Below the pieces are notes generated by a model. That model saw only the letters and a program-made list of their open reading frames with translations, was not told where the DNA came from and made no database searches. Positions 1 to 10,313 of a DNA stretch of 64,000 nt are shown here, one piece after another. A program made the translations under genes and the position numbers. This stretch comes from an uncultured Comamonas sp. (GTDB lineage: Bacteria; Pseudomonadota; Gammaproteobacteria; Burkholderiales; Burkholderiaceae_C), in the NCBI GenBank assembly GCA_947306475.1, contig CAMZGS010000008.1, forward strand, positions 104,410 through 168,409. The letters are read 5' to 3'. Every line of letters starts with the position of its first letter. Within the stretch, counting starts at the first letter, position 1.

Positions 1-451
1 CGGTTTCCGGATCGGTGCCGATGATCTGCGCGTTCGTGCGGCGCCCGTCGGTCAGGCTGACCTCGATTTCATCGGCGCCGGCCACCACGTGGTTGTTGGT
101 CAGGATGTAGCCATCGGCGCTCAGGATCACGCCGCTGCCCAGGCCGATCTTTTGCTGGGTGCCCAGATCGCCAAAGAAGAACTGGAACCACGGGTCATCG
201 GCGCGGGGATGGCGCACGGATTGGCTGGTGGTGATGCTCACCACGGCGGGCAGGGCGGCCTTGGCCGCAGCGCTCAGGCTGCCGGCAATCGGCTCGGTGT
301 GCGGGCTGGAGGGCGCTTGCAGCAGGGTGATGGCGCCCTGATTGTCCTGCGCGCCGGGGTGGAGCCACGTCGGCTGCAAGGTGGCCACCACGAAGTACGC
401 GGCCAGCAGCACCGTGACGGTCTGGGTGAATAAAAGCCAATAGCGTCGCAT
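1..451 (-). CDS. HtrA/DegS-type periplasmic serine protease (partial, 3' end outside window)
   Basis: This is the N-terminal 150 residues of a trypsin-like S1C protease; the rest lies left of the window. Reading leftwards from the ATG at 451 gives MRRYWLLFTQ, one hydrophobic membrane anchor (about residues 5-25), a short linker, then the start of the protease fold with SGVILSADGYILTNNHVV. His121 in that stretch matches the catalytic His of HtrA/Deg proteases; the Asp and Ser are off-window. A single uncleaved anchor rather than a clear signal peptide fits DegS-like members, which act in periplasmic quality control or envelope stress. It is divergent from the Nif3-like gene, with 88 bases between. 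Family assignment is firm; the exact member (DegS, DegQ or other) cannot be told without the PDZ part. Confidence 0.85.
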   Translation of the reverse strand, partial: MRRYWLLFTQTVTVLLAAYFVVATLQPTWLHPGAQDNQGAITLLQAPSSPHTEPIAGSLSAAAKAALPAVVSITTSQSVRHPRADDPWFQFFFGDLGTQQKIGLGSGVILSADGYILTNNHVVAGADEIEVSLTDGRRTNAQIIGTDPET

Positions 452-539
452 AGCGGGGGGTATCGAAGATGCAGGAGCGCATTGTCCACCAAGCGCGCAG
501 CAGCACTGCGCGGGCGGTGCGCACGGGCACAATAGTCGC

Positions 540-1337
540 ATGCATGACGACACCACTTCTTCCTCTCTCGCACCTTCCCCCGCCGGCGGCGTGGAGCGCG
601 CTGCGCTGCTGGCGCTGTGCAACGATGTGTTGCAGCCGGAGCGCTTCAAGGACTATGGCCCCAATGGCCTGCAGGTGGAGGGCAAGGCCCGCGTGCGCCA
701 TCTGGTCAGCGGCGTGACCGCCAGCCGTGCGTTGATCGAGATGGCGATTGCCGATGGCGCCGACGCCATCCTGGTGCACCACGGCCTGTTCTGGCGCGGC
801 ATGGATGGGCGCGTGACTGGCTGGATGAAAGAGCGTTTGCGCCTGCTGCTGGCGCACGACATCAACCTGCTGGCCTACCACCTGCCGCTGGATGCCCACC
901 CCGAGCTGGGCAACAACGCCCAGCTGGGGCGCCTGCTGGGCGTGAGCGCCGATGCCACGTTTGGCGAACAGGAGCTGGGGCTGATTGGTACCTGCCAGTT
1001 TGCCGATGCGCAGGCGCTGGCGCAGCACGTGGAGCAGGTGCTGGGCCGCCGCCCCACCTGGGTCAGCGGAGCGGCGCAGGCGCCCATCACCCGTCTGGCC
1101 TGGTGCACCGGTGGCGCCCAGGGCTTTTTTGAAAGCGCCGTAGCCGCTGGCGCGCAGGCCTTCATCACAGGTGAAATTTCCGAGCCCCAGGCACACCTGG
1201 CGCGGGAGATGGGCGTGACTTTCATCGCTGCCGGTCACCATGCGACCGAGCGCTACGGCGCCGCAGCCCTGGGGGCACATGTGGCGCAGGCGCTGGGTCT
1301 GACGCACCGCTTCATCGATATCGACAATCCGGCCTAG
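540..1337 (+). CDS. Nif3-like dinuclear metal centre protein (YbgI family)
   Basis: A 265-residue protein of the Nif3/YbgI/DUF34 family, which forms toroidal hexamers with a two-metal site; its substrate is not firmly established. Recognisable segments are the early DYGPNGLQVEG, the metal-binding HHGLFWRG (His80-His81), HLPLDAHPELGNN, and near the C-terminus ITGEISEP and AAGHHATERYG, which carries further metal ligands. Length is normal for the short family form. The ATG at 540 lies 88 bases from the divergent protease start; no strong ribosome binding site is visible. The family call is confident; function is described only as metal-dependent and possibly GTP-cyclohydrolase-like. Confidence 0.9.
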   Translation: MHDDTTSSSLAPSPAGGVERAALLALCNDVLQPERFKDYGPNGLQVEGKARVRHLVSGVTASRALIEMAIADGADAILVHHGLFWRGMDGRVTGWMKERLRLLLAHDINLLAYHLPLDAHPELGNNAQLGRLLGVSADATFGEQELGLIGTCQFADAQALAQHVEQVLGRRPTWVSGAAQAPITRLAWCTGGAQGFFESAVAAGAQAFITGEISEPQAHLAREMGVTFIAAGHHATERYGAAALGAHVAQALGLTHRFIDIDNPA

Positions 1338-1346
1338 GTTTTATTC

Positions 1347-1390
1347 ATGTAGCTGTCAGTGCTTGCTGGGCAAGTATTTCAGCCAGTTTT
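1347..1390 (+). repeat. Dispersed short intergenic repeat, single arm, abutting pdxA
   Basis: The segment GTAGCTGTCAGTGCTTGCTG and its continuation into a T-rich tail match the repeat arms at 11545, 46324 and 54661. It fills almost the whole gap between the Nif3-like gene and pdxA, ending one base before the chosen pdxA start. This type of element is common between genes in Comamonadaceae; its function is unknown. Confidence 0.65.
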
Positions 1391-1391
1391 T

Positions 1392-2444
1392 ATGCAAAAA
1401 AACACCCCTTCCTTGCCGATCGCCATCACCCAGGGCGACAGTGCAGGCATCGGTCCGGAAATCATCGCCATGGCGTTTCGTGACCACGCGCCGCAGATGC
1501 AGGGCTGCTTTGTGGCAGGCGATGTGGCCACGCTGCGCCGCGCGGCGCAGGTGGTGCAGCGTCCCGGGCAGCCCGCGCTGCCGCTGGCGGTGATCACCCA
1601 GCCGCAACAGGCCTGGGAAGTACCCACTCGCTGCCTGCCGGTGCTCCAGCTGCCCGACATGCCCGGGCCGGCGCCCTGGGGGCAGATCAGTGCCCAGGCA
1701 GGTGCCGCAGCAGCGGCCAGCGTGCAGTGGGCTGCACGTGCTGCTCTGGCGGGGCAGGTGGCGGCCCTGGTGACCGCACCGCTGCACAAGGAAGCATTGC
1801 ATGCAGCCGGGGTGGACTTTCCCGGTCACACCGAACTGCTCCAGGCCGAGGCCGCGCGCCACGCCGGCGTGCCGGTGCCGCAGATGCCGGTGCGCATGAT
1901 GCTGGCCAACGATGAGCTGCGTACCGTGCTGGTCAGCATCCACGTCAGCCTGCGCCAGGCACTGGAGGCGGTCACGTACGACAACGTGCTGCAAACCCTG
2001 CACATCACCGATCGTGCCCTGCACGCGGTTCTGGGGCGGCGCCCGCGCATTGCCGTGGCGGGGCTGAATCCGCATGCCGGCGAAGGCGGGCTATTTGGCC
2101 GGGAGGAAATCGACACCATTGCCCCGGCCATCGTCGCCGCACGCCAGGCCGGGGTGGATGCACACGGCCCTTATGCCCCGGACACGGTGTTCATGCGTGC
2201 GCGCAATGCACCGGGGCACCCGGGGGAATTCGATGTGGTGTTGGCGATGTACCACGACCAGGGCTTGATCCCGGTCAAATATCTGGGTGTGGAGCAGGGC
2301 GTGAACGTCACGCTGGGGTTGCCGCTGGTGCGCACCAGCCCGGACCACGGAACGGCCTTCGACATCGCTGGCCGGGGCGTGGCCAGCGCCAGCAGCCTGG
2401 TGCAGGCAACCGTGATGGCACGGCGCATGGCGGCGGGGGCGTGA
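1392..2444 (+). CDS. pdxA: 4-hydroxythreonine-4-phosphate dehydrogenase PdxA
   Basis: NAD-dependent, metal-requiring dehydrogenase that oxidises 4-phosphohydroxy-L-threonine in the DXP-dependent pyridoxal phosphate pathway. The N-terminal ITQGDSAGIGPEI, central TAPLHKEAL and GVDFPGHTELL (metal-site His), and C-terminal YHDQGLIPVKYL and SPDHGTAFDIAG are PdxA signatures. From the ATG at 1392 it has 350 residues, slightly longer than the usual 320-340. An in-frame start at 1359 would add 11 residues encoded by the intergenic repeat, so I prefer 1392, where family similarity begins soon after. No clear Shine-Dalgarno lies upstream; the repeat abuts the start. The following 198 bases to petA hold no gene. 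Confidence 0.92.
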   Translation: MQKNTPSLPIAITQGDSAGIGPEIIAMAFRDHAPQMQGCFVAGDVATLRRAAQVVQRPGQPALPLAVITQPQQAWEVPTRCLPVLQLPDMPGPAPWGQISAQAGAAAAASVQWAARAALAGQVAALVTAPLHKEALHAAGVDFPGHTELLQAEAARHAGVPVPQMPVRMMLANDELRTVLVSIHVSLRQALEAVTYDNVLQTLHITDRALHAVLGRRPRIAVAGLNPHAGEGGLFGREEIDTIAPAIVAARQAGVDAHGPYAPDTVFMRARNAPGHPGEFDVVLAMYHDQGLIPVKYLGVEQGVNVTLGLPLVRTSPDHGTAFDIAGRGVASASSLVQATVMARRMAAGA

Positions 2445-2642
2445 ACCGGGGTGCGGGCTGCGCCGCAGCCGATCTGGGCGAGGATGGTGCGCTGAAGGAA
2501 GCGTGAAAAATGCGGGTCCGGCCTCTTGTCAGCGGGAACTTTTGCGTTTTGTCAGAGACGCCGGGTTTGGAGCAAGGGGCAGCGCTCCGCTACAATTTGC
2601 TAGTTTATTCCCTAATCTAGCGATGTTTTATCGAGGATCCCC

Positions 2643-3242
2643 ATGAGTGAAACTCCTGTCGACTCCAGCAAGCGGACGTGGATCATCACGTCGGCCTGTG
2701 CTGGCGCGGTGGGCGGCGTGGCAGCCGCTGTCCCCTTTGTAAGTTCCTTTCAGCCTTCGGAGAAAGCCAAGGCTGCGGGTGCGGCGGTAGAGGTTGATAT
2801 CTCTAAGCTGCAAGAAGGTGAAAAGATCACCGTGGAATGGCGCGGCAAGCCCGTGTGGATCGTCAAGCGCTCCAAGGCTCAGCTGGAGGCACTGCCCTCG
2901 AACAACGACCAGCTGGCCGACCCGGATTCCCTGCGCAACCCGGCCGAGTTTACGCCCGAGTACGCGCGCAACGTGCATCGCTCCATCAAGCCCGAAATCT
3001 TGGTGGCCGTGGGGATCTGCCCGCACCTGGGCTGCTCGCCGTCCGACAAGTTTGCTGCTGGTCCCCAGCCCTCGCTGCCCGATGACTGGAAAGGCGGTTT
3101 CCTGTGCCCCTGCCATGGCTCGACCTTCGACCTGGCTGGACGCGTGTTCAAAAACAAACCTTCGCCCGACAACCTGCCGGTGCCTCCGCATATGTACCTG
3201 TCGGACACCAAGCTGCTCATTGGTGAAGACAAGAAGGCCTAA
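2643..3242 (+). CDS. petA: Ubiquinol-cytochrome c reductase Rieske iron-sulfur subunit
   Basis: Rieske 2Fe-2S subunit of the cytochrome bc1 complex (199 residues), which takes electrons from ubiquinol at the Qo site and passes them to cytochrome c1. The N-terminus has a KRTWIITSACAG stretch followed by a hydrophobic anchor (about residues 13-35), consistent with Tat-type export and retention as a membrane anchor. Cluster motifs are CPHLGC (Cys126, His128, Cys131) and CPCHGS (Cys155, Cys157, His158), with the expected disulfide pair Cys131-Cys157. It opens the petABC operon; GAGG lies before the ATG. The upstream gap (2445-2642) should carry the operon promoter, but I cannot assign boxes with confidence. 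Confidence 0.97.
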   Translation: MSETPVDSSKRTWIITSACAGAVGGVAAAVPFVSSFQPSEKAKAAGAAVEVDISKLQEGEKITVEWRGKPVWIVKRSKAQLEALPSNNDQLADPDSLRNPAEFTPEYARNVHRSIKPEILVAVGICPHLGCSPSDKFAAGPQPSLPDDWKGGFLCPCHGSTFDLAGRVFKNKPSPDNLPVPPHMYLSDTKLLIGEDKKA

Positions 3243-3254
3243 TAGGGAGACGTC

Positions 3255-4670
3255 ATGGCTCACGAATTCAAGGAAATCGATCCCAACGCGCCGACGGGTG
3301 CGAAGGTGATGAACTGGTTTGAGAACCGTTTCCCGACGGCGTTCTCGGCCTACAAGGTACACATGTCGGAGTACTACGCTCCGAAGAACTTCAACTTCTG
3401 GTACATCTTCGGCTCGCTGGCGCTGCTGGTGCTGGTGATCCAGATCGTCACCGGCATCTTCCTGGTGATGAACTACAAGCCCGATGCAGAGAAGGCTTTC
3501 GCTTCCGTGGAGTACATCATGCGCGATGTGCCCTGGGGCTGGCTGATCCGCTACATGCACTCCACAGGCGCTTCGGCATTCTTCGTGGTGGTGTACCTGC
3601 ACATGTTCCGCGGTCTGCTCTACGGTTCCTACCGCAAGCCGCGCGAACTGGTCTGGATCTTCGGCTGCGCCATCTTCCTGGCGCTGATGGCCGAGGCCTT
3701 CATGGGCTACCTGCTGCCCTGGGGTCAGATGTCCTACTGGGGTGCACAGGTGATCGTGAACCTGTTCTCCGCCATTCCCTTCATCGGTCCCGATCTGGCC
3801 ATCCTGATCCGTGGTGACTACGTGGTGGGCGATGCAACGCTGAACCGCTTCTTCAGCTTCCACGTGATTGCTGTGCCGCTGGTCCTGCTGGGACTGGTGG
3901 TGGCGCACTTGCTGGCGCTGCACGATGTGGGTTCCAACAACCCCGACGGTGTGGAAATCAAGGCGCCCAACGCGCCCAAGGATGCCAAGGGTCACCCCCT
4001 GGACGGCGTTCCCTTCCATCCCTACTACACCGTGCACGACATCTTTGGCGTGGCCGTGTTCCTGTTCATCTTCTCGGCAGTGGTGTTCTTCGCCCCTGAG
4101 TTCGGTGGTTACTTCCTGGAGTACAACAACTTCATTCCTGCCGACCCGCTGAAGACCCCCAACCACATTGCTCCGGTGTGGTACTTCACGCCCTTCTACT
4201 CGATGCTGCGTGCCATCACGACCGAGATGATGTATGTCCTGGTCGCCTGCGTGGTGCTGGGCATGGCGTTTGCCGCGTTCAAGTCCAAGCTGCCGGGCCT
4301 GTTCAAGCTGGTGGTTCTGGGTGCAGGTGCTGTTGCCATTGCCCTGATGCTGTCCATCGACGCCAAGTTCTGGGGTGTGGTGGTGATGGGTGGTGCCGTG
4401 GTGATCCTGTTCGCCCTGCCCTGGCTGGATCGCTGCGAGGTGAAGTCCATTCGCTACCGTCCGGACTGGCACAAGATCCTGTACGCCATCTTCGTCATCA
4501 ACTTTGTCATCCTGGCATACCTGGGTGTGCAGCCTCCTTCGCCCGTGGGTGAAAAAGTCTCCCAGGTCGGCACCTTGCTGTACTTTGGCTTCTTTATCCT
4601 GATGCCGTGGTGGAGCCAGGTGGGGGCCACCAAGCCCGTGCCCGCACGTGTGAATTTCAAGCCCCACTGA
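3255..4670 (+). CDS. petB: Ubiquinol-cytochrome c reductase cytochrome b subunit
   Basis: Integral membrane core of the bc1 complex, 471 residues, binding hemes bL and bH and holding the Qo and Qi quinone sites. Heme ligands are visible: His102 and His116 with 13 residues between, and His203 and His218 with 14 between. The Qo-site motif reads PVWY (residues 307-310) in place of the mitochondrial PEWY. Both b6-like and b/c-like parts are on one chain, followed by extra C-terminal membrane segments. A GGGAGA ribosome binding site precedes the ATG, 12 bases after petA. It is followed 16 bases later by petC. Identity is certain; the two variant features are discussed among the findings. Confidence 0.97.
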   Translation: MAHEFKEIDPNAPTGAKVMNWFENRFPTAFSAYKVHMSEYYAPKNFNFWYIFGSLALLVLVIQIVTGIFLVMNYKPDAEKAFASVEYIMRDVPWGWLIRYMHSTGASAFFVVVYLHMFRGLLYGSYRKPRELVWIFGCAIFLALMAEAFMGYLLPWGQMSYWGAQVIVNLFSAIPFIGPDLAILIRGDYVVGDATLNRFFSFHVIAVPLVLLGLVVAHLLALHDVGSNNPDGVEIKAPNAPKDAKGHPLDGVPFHPYYTVHDIFGVAVFLFIFSAVVFFAPEFGGYFLEYNNFIPADPLKTPNHIAPVWYFTPFYSMLRAITTEMMYVLVACVVLGMAFAAFKSKLPGLFKLVVLGAGAVAIALMLSIDAKFWGVVVMGGAVVILFALPWLDRCEVKSIRYRPDWHKILYAIFVINFVILAYLGVQPPSPVGEKVSQVGTLLYFGFFILMPWWSQVGATKPVPARVNFKPH

Positions 4671-4686
4671 GCCGGAGACCTCGAAC

Positions 4687-5418
4687 ATGAAAAAACTGAT
4701 TCTCTCTCTGGTCGCGGCCCTGGGTATTGCCACGGGCGCGCAGGCCGCTGATGCTGGCATCAAATGGGACAAGGCCCCTGTGGATGTAAGCAACCAGGTA
4801 TCGCTGCAAAACGGTGCCAAACTGTTCGTCAACTACTGCCTGAGCTGCCACTCTGCCGCGTTCATGCGCTTCAACCGCCTGACCGACATCGGCCTGACCG
4901 AGCAGGAAATCAAGGACAACCTGCTGTTCACGACCGAGAAGGTGGGTGAAACCATGGTTGCCGCGATTGATCCCAAGCAGGCCAAGGCATGGTTCGGTGC
5001 CAATCCGCCCGATCTGACGGTGATTGCCCGCTCGCGCGCTGGCAGCGGCGGCTCTGGTGCAGACTACCTGTACACCTTCCTGCGTACGTTCTACCGCGAC
5101 GACACTAAGGCCACGGGCTGGAACAACCTGGCCTTCCCCAGCGTGGGCATGCCCCATGCCCTGTGGGAGTTGCAGGGCCAGCGCCGGGCCGTGTTTGATG
5201 GTGAGCACTTCCAGGGCTGGGAGCAGATCACTCCCGGCACCCTGACGGAAGAGCAGTACGACCAGGCTGTGGGCGATCTGGTCAACTACCTGCAGTGGAT
5301 GGGTGAACCCGGCCAGCAGGCCCGTGTGCGCATCGGCACCGGGGTGCTGATTTTCCTGGGCATCTTCATCCTGATCGCTTGGCGCCTGAACGCAGCGTTC
5401 TGGAAAGACGTCAAGTAA
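4687..5418 (+). CDS. petC: Ubiquinol-cytochrome c reductase cytochrome c1 subunit
   Basis: Cytochrome c1, 243 residues, which accepts electrons from the Rieske protein and reduces soluble cytochrome c. It begins with a Sec signal peptide ending in GAQA (cleavage about residue 20), carries one covalent heme site CLSCH (residues 51-55), a later GMPHALWEL region suited to the distal Met ligand, and a C-terminal membrane anchor (LIFLGIFILIAWRL) that ends in positively charged residues. It is the third gene of petABC and is followed by a hairpin terminator at 5472, before sspA. Confidence 0.97.
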   Translation: MKKLILSLVAALGIATGAQAADAGIKWDKAPVDVSNQVSLQNGAKLFVNYCLSCHSAAFMRFNRLTDIGLTEQEIKDNLLFTTEKVGETMVAAIDPKQAKAWFGANPPDLTVIARSRAGSGGSGADYLYTFLRTFYRDDTKATGWNNLAFPSVGMPHALWELQGQRRAVFDGEHFQGWEQITPGTLTEEQYDQAVGDLVNYLQWMGEPGQQARVRIGTGVLIFLGIFILIAWRLNAAFWKDVK

Positions 5419-5471
5419 GTCCTTGCGATGGCGCTGCCTGCGGGGTAACTTCGGCAGGCAGTTGGATGGAC

Positions 5472-5506
5472 AGAGTGGGTGCCGCCGTGGCATCCCACTC
5501 TTTTTG
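5472..5506 (+). terminator. Hairpin terminator between petC and sspA
   Basis: AGAGTGGGTGCC pairs with GGCATCCCACTCT (one bulged A) around a five-base loop and runs straight into TTTTTGATTTTT. This is a good intrinsic terminator shape. As sspA starts 20 bases later, it probably lowers but does not abolish read-through, unless sspA has its own promoter inside this segment. Confidence 0.8.
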
Positions 5507-5525
5507 ATTTTTAGGAGCTTTTGCC

Positions 5526-6140
5526 ATGATGGTGCTTTATTCGGGAACCACCTGTCCTTACTCCCACCGCAGCCGCTTCGTGCTGTTTGAAAAAGGGATG
5601 GACTTTGAAATCCGTGACGTGGACTTGTTCAGCAAGCCCGAGGAGATCATGGCCATGAACCCCTATGGCCAGGTGCCGATTCTGGTGGAACGCGAGCTGA
5701 TTCTGTATGAGTCCAACATCATCAACGAGTACATTGATGAGCGCTTCCCCCACCCGCAGCTCATGCCCGGCGATCCGGTGGATCGCGCACGTGTGCGCCT
5801 GTTCCTGCTCAATTTCGAGAAAGAATTGTTCGCCCACGTCAACACGCTGGAGCAGTGCAATGGTAAAAAGGGCAGCGAGAAGGAACTGGAGAAGGCTCGT
5901 ACCCATATCCGCGACCGTCTCACGCAGCTGGCACCCGTGTTCCTGAAGAACAAGTACATGCTGGGTGAGAATTTCTCGATGCTGGACGTGGCCATCGCCC
6001 CCCTGCTGTGGCGACTGGATTACTACGGCATCGAGCTGTCCAAGAATGCTGCTCCCTTGCTCAAGTACGCAGAGCGTATCTTTTCGCGCCCCGCCTACAT
6101 TGAGGCACTGACCCCTTCTGAAAAGGTCATGCGCAAGTAA
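5526..6140 (+). CDS. sspA: Stringent starvation protein A (glutathione S-transferase fold)
   Basis: A 204-residue SspA homologue: thioredoxin-like N-terminal half (SGTTCPYSHRSRFVLFEK, with CPYSH in place of a catalytic GST site) and an all-helical GST C-terminal half. In E. coli SspA binds RNA polymerase and is needed for acid and stationary-phase survival; it has no GST activity. The start codon follows a TAGGAG ribosome binding site. Lying between petC and sspB is a common betaproteobacterial arrangement and supports the name. The C-terminal SEKVMRK is typical. Confidence 0.93.
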   Translation: MMVLYSGTTCPYSHRSRFVLFEKGMDFEIRDVDLFSKPEEIMAMNPYGQVPILVERELILYESNIINEYIDERFPHPQLMPGDPVDRARVRLFLLNFEKELFAHVNTLEQCNGKKGSEKELEKARTHIRDRLTQLAPVFLKNKYMLGENFSMLDVAIAPLLWRLDYYGIELSKNAAPLLKYAERIFSRPAYIEALTPSEKVMRK

Positions 6141-6170
6141 GCCGCCCAGATCAGCAAAAGAGTCCTGCCC

Positions 6171-6698
6171 ATGCTCAATGACACTGCCATCACCTCCACC
6201 CGCCCGTATCTGCTGCGCGCCCTGCACGAGTGGTGCTCGGACAATGGCTTGACCCCCTATCTGGCCGTGCAGGTCGATGCGAGTGTGCAGGTGCCGATGG
6301 CGTTCGTGCAGGACGGGCACATTGTGCTCAACGTCAGTTACGACGCCACCAGTGCCTTGCACATGGGCAACGACTACATCAGCTTCAAGGCCCGCTTTGG
6401 CGGCAAGCCGCACGACATCATGCTGCCGGTGGGGCGGGTGGTGGCGATCTACGCCCGGGAGACCGGGCAGGGCATGTCCTTTCCGGTGGAAGATGCCCCG
6501 CAGGCAACTGCGTTGCAGGACGTCGAGCCGGAAGCTTCCCTCAATGGGGAGGATGCCGCCAATCGTCCGGCGCCCGTGGTGCAGCTGGTGCCCACGGCTT
6601 CCGAGGCAGATGCAGGGGGCGACGAGCCCGAGCCTCCACCTGCGCCGCCGGCAGGGAGCGCATCGGGCAAACGGCCCGTGTTCAAGCGCGTCAAGTGA
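6171..6698 (+). CDS. sspB: ClpXP protease specificity-enhancing factor SspB
   Basis: SspB is the adaptor that binds ssrA-tagged proteins and hands them to ClpXP. The 175-residue sequence has the SspB core (about residues 1-115), starting STRPYLLRALHEWC and including HIVLNVSYDA and FGGKPHDIMLPV, then an acidic, Ala/Pro-rich linker, then a short basic tail KRPVFKRVK. That tail looks like the ClpX-binding XB peptide at the end of E. coli SspB. It starts 30 bases after sspA and is presumably co-transcribed. Confidence 0.93.
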   Translation: MLNDTAITSTRPYLLRALHEWCSDNGLTPYLAVQVDASVQVPMAFVQDGHIVLNVSYDATSALHMGNDYISFKARFGGKPHDIMLPVGRVVAIYARETGQGMSFPVEDAPQATALQDVEPEASLNGEDAANRPAPVVQLVPTASEADAGGDEPEPPPAPPAGSASGKRPVFKRVK

Positions 6699-6743
6699 GG
6701 CAGCCTTCCCGTGCGGGATTCTTCGCTTAGAATTCCGCACCTT

Positions 6744-6819
6744 GCCGGATTAGCTCAGTTGGTAGAGCACCCGCCTTGTAAGCGGTAGGTCGTCAGTTCG
6801 AATCCGACATCCGGCACCA
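6744..6819 (+). tRNA. tRNA-Thr (anticodon TGT), copy 1
   Basis: A complete 76-base cloverleaf with encoded CCA. The acceptor stem GCCGGAT pairs with ATCCGGC, the D-arm is GCTC/GAGC, the anticodon loop CTTGTAA gives TGT for ACA codons, and the T-arm is GTCAGTTCGAATCCGAC. The stem position 27-43 appears as C-T, a weak pair seen in both copies. Confidence 0.95.
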
Positions 6820-6854
6820 CATGTTTTCCCAGCAGCCTGGCTGCTGCGTCCCGT

Positions 6855-6930
6855 GCCGGTTTAGCTCAGTTGGTAGAGCACCCGCCTTGTAAGCGGTAGG
6901 TCGTCAGTTCGAATCCGACAACCGGCACCA
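6855..6930 (+). tRNA. tRNA-Thr (anticodon TGT), copy 2
   Basis: A second 76-base tRNA with encoded CCA, 35 bases after the first. It is identical except for acceptor pair 6-67, which is T-A here (GCCGGTT / AACCGGC) and A-T in copy 1, so pairing is preserved by two matched changes. Probably co-transcribed with copy 1. Confidence 0.95.
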
Positions 6931-6961
6931 TCCTTCCCCCGCATTCCGTTTCCCGTCGCTG

Positions 6962-7276
6962 CTAGTGCCCGGTGCCGTGCAGCACGCGCAGTTGGATTTT
7001 CTCCACCTGCCAGCCCTTGCTGCGCAGGTGTGCCTGCAGCGCCGGCAGCAGCTGGCGCAGCTTGCTGGCCGCTGCCGGGCTGCTGACCAGCAGGCTCCAT
7101 TGCGTCCCGTCGATCGGGCCGGCCTGAATGGCTGTGTGCAGTCCCAGAGGAATCAGTGGCAGCACGCTGCGCAGGCGCTGGCGCGATTCCTGTGCCTGGC
7201 GCATCAATTCGGCCAGTGCAGGTGCCTCCAGACTGGCCTGCTGCACGCTGATGGGGTGATGGCGGCGGGTGTTCAT
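6962..7276 (-). CDS. DciA-like DUF721 family protein
   Basis: A 104-residue basic protein with the DUF721/DciA layout: an N-terminal region with Leu/Gln-rich helix, a core SVLPLIPLGLHTAIQAGPI and SLLVSSPAAASKLRQLLP, then a C-terminal strand WQVEKIQLRV. DUF721 proteins related to DciA are replicative helicase loaders or operators in bacteria lacking DnaC/DnaI, but short betaproteobacterial versions are less characterised. A gene of this family is usual next to secA in this group, supporting the call. It faces leftwards, divergent from secA. Confidence 0.7.
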   Translation of the reverse strand: MNTRRHHPISVQQASLEAPALAELMRQAQESRQRLRSVLPLIPLGLHTAIQAGPIDGTQWSLLVSSPAAASKLRQLLPALQAHLRSKGWQVEKIQLRVLHGTGH

Positions 7277-7453
7277 GGGCTCATTATGATGCGGTAGTTA
7301 GAATCTCTTGTTGGCGCTTTTTTGCCACCTTCGTCTTGTCATGGCGCCGTGCGGTCCCATCTGCACAGCCATTTCATCGCAACACACAACTTAAAGGATT
7401 GGGCCGCTGGGCTGCCGCGCAAGCGCAGGCGGACGTCAGCAGGCTTGACTTGC

Positions 7454-10192
<2,739 letters not shown>

Positions 10193-10220
10193 CATACCGG
10201 CAGCCGCACCACGCACACGA

Positions 10221-10244
10221 AAACGGGCTGCGGCCCGTTTTTTC
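10221..10244 (+). terminator. Intrinsic terminator after secA
   Basis: AAACGGGC and GCCCGTTT form a perfect 8-bp stem with a four-base loop (TGCG), followed directly by further Ts. It separates secA from argJ. Confidence 0.9.
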
Positions 10245-10313
10245 TTGCCCCGGTGCGGCCAGCATCACGCACCATAATGTGTCTTTTCCCGTTGTTTGAT
10301 TGAAGAGAGCACC

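Noticed and set aside
2628..4832. A 734-codon minus-strand open frame antisense to petA and petB
   Set aside because: It is rich in His, Gln and Arg with no family-like segment, as expected for the reverse strand of conserved GC-rich genes.
7341..7394. A short open frame in the secA leader (17 codons) as a possible SecM-like regulatory peptide
   Set aside because: No hydrophobic export signal and no recognisable arrest motif; its ribosome binding site is weak, so it is probably chance.
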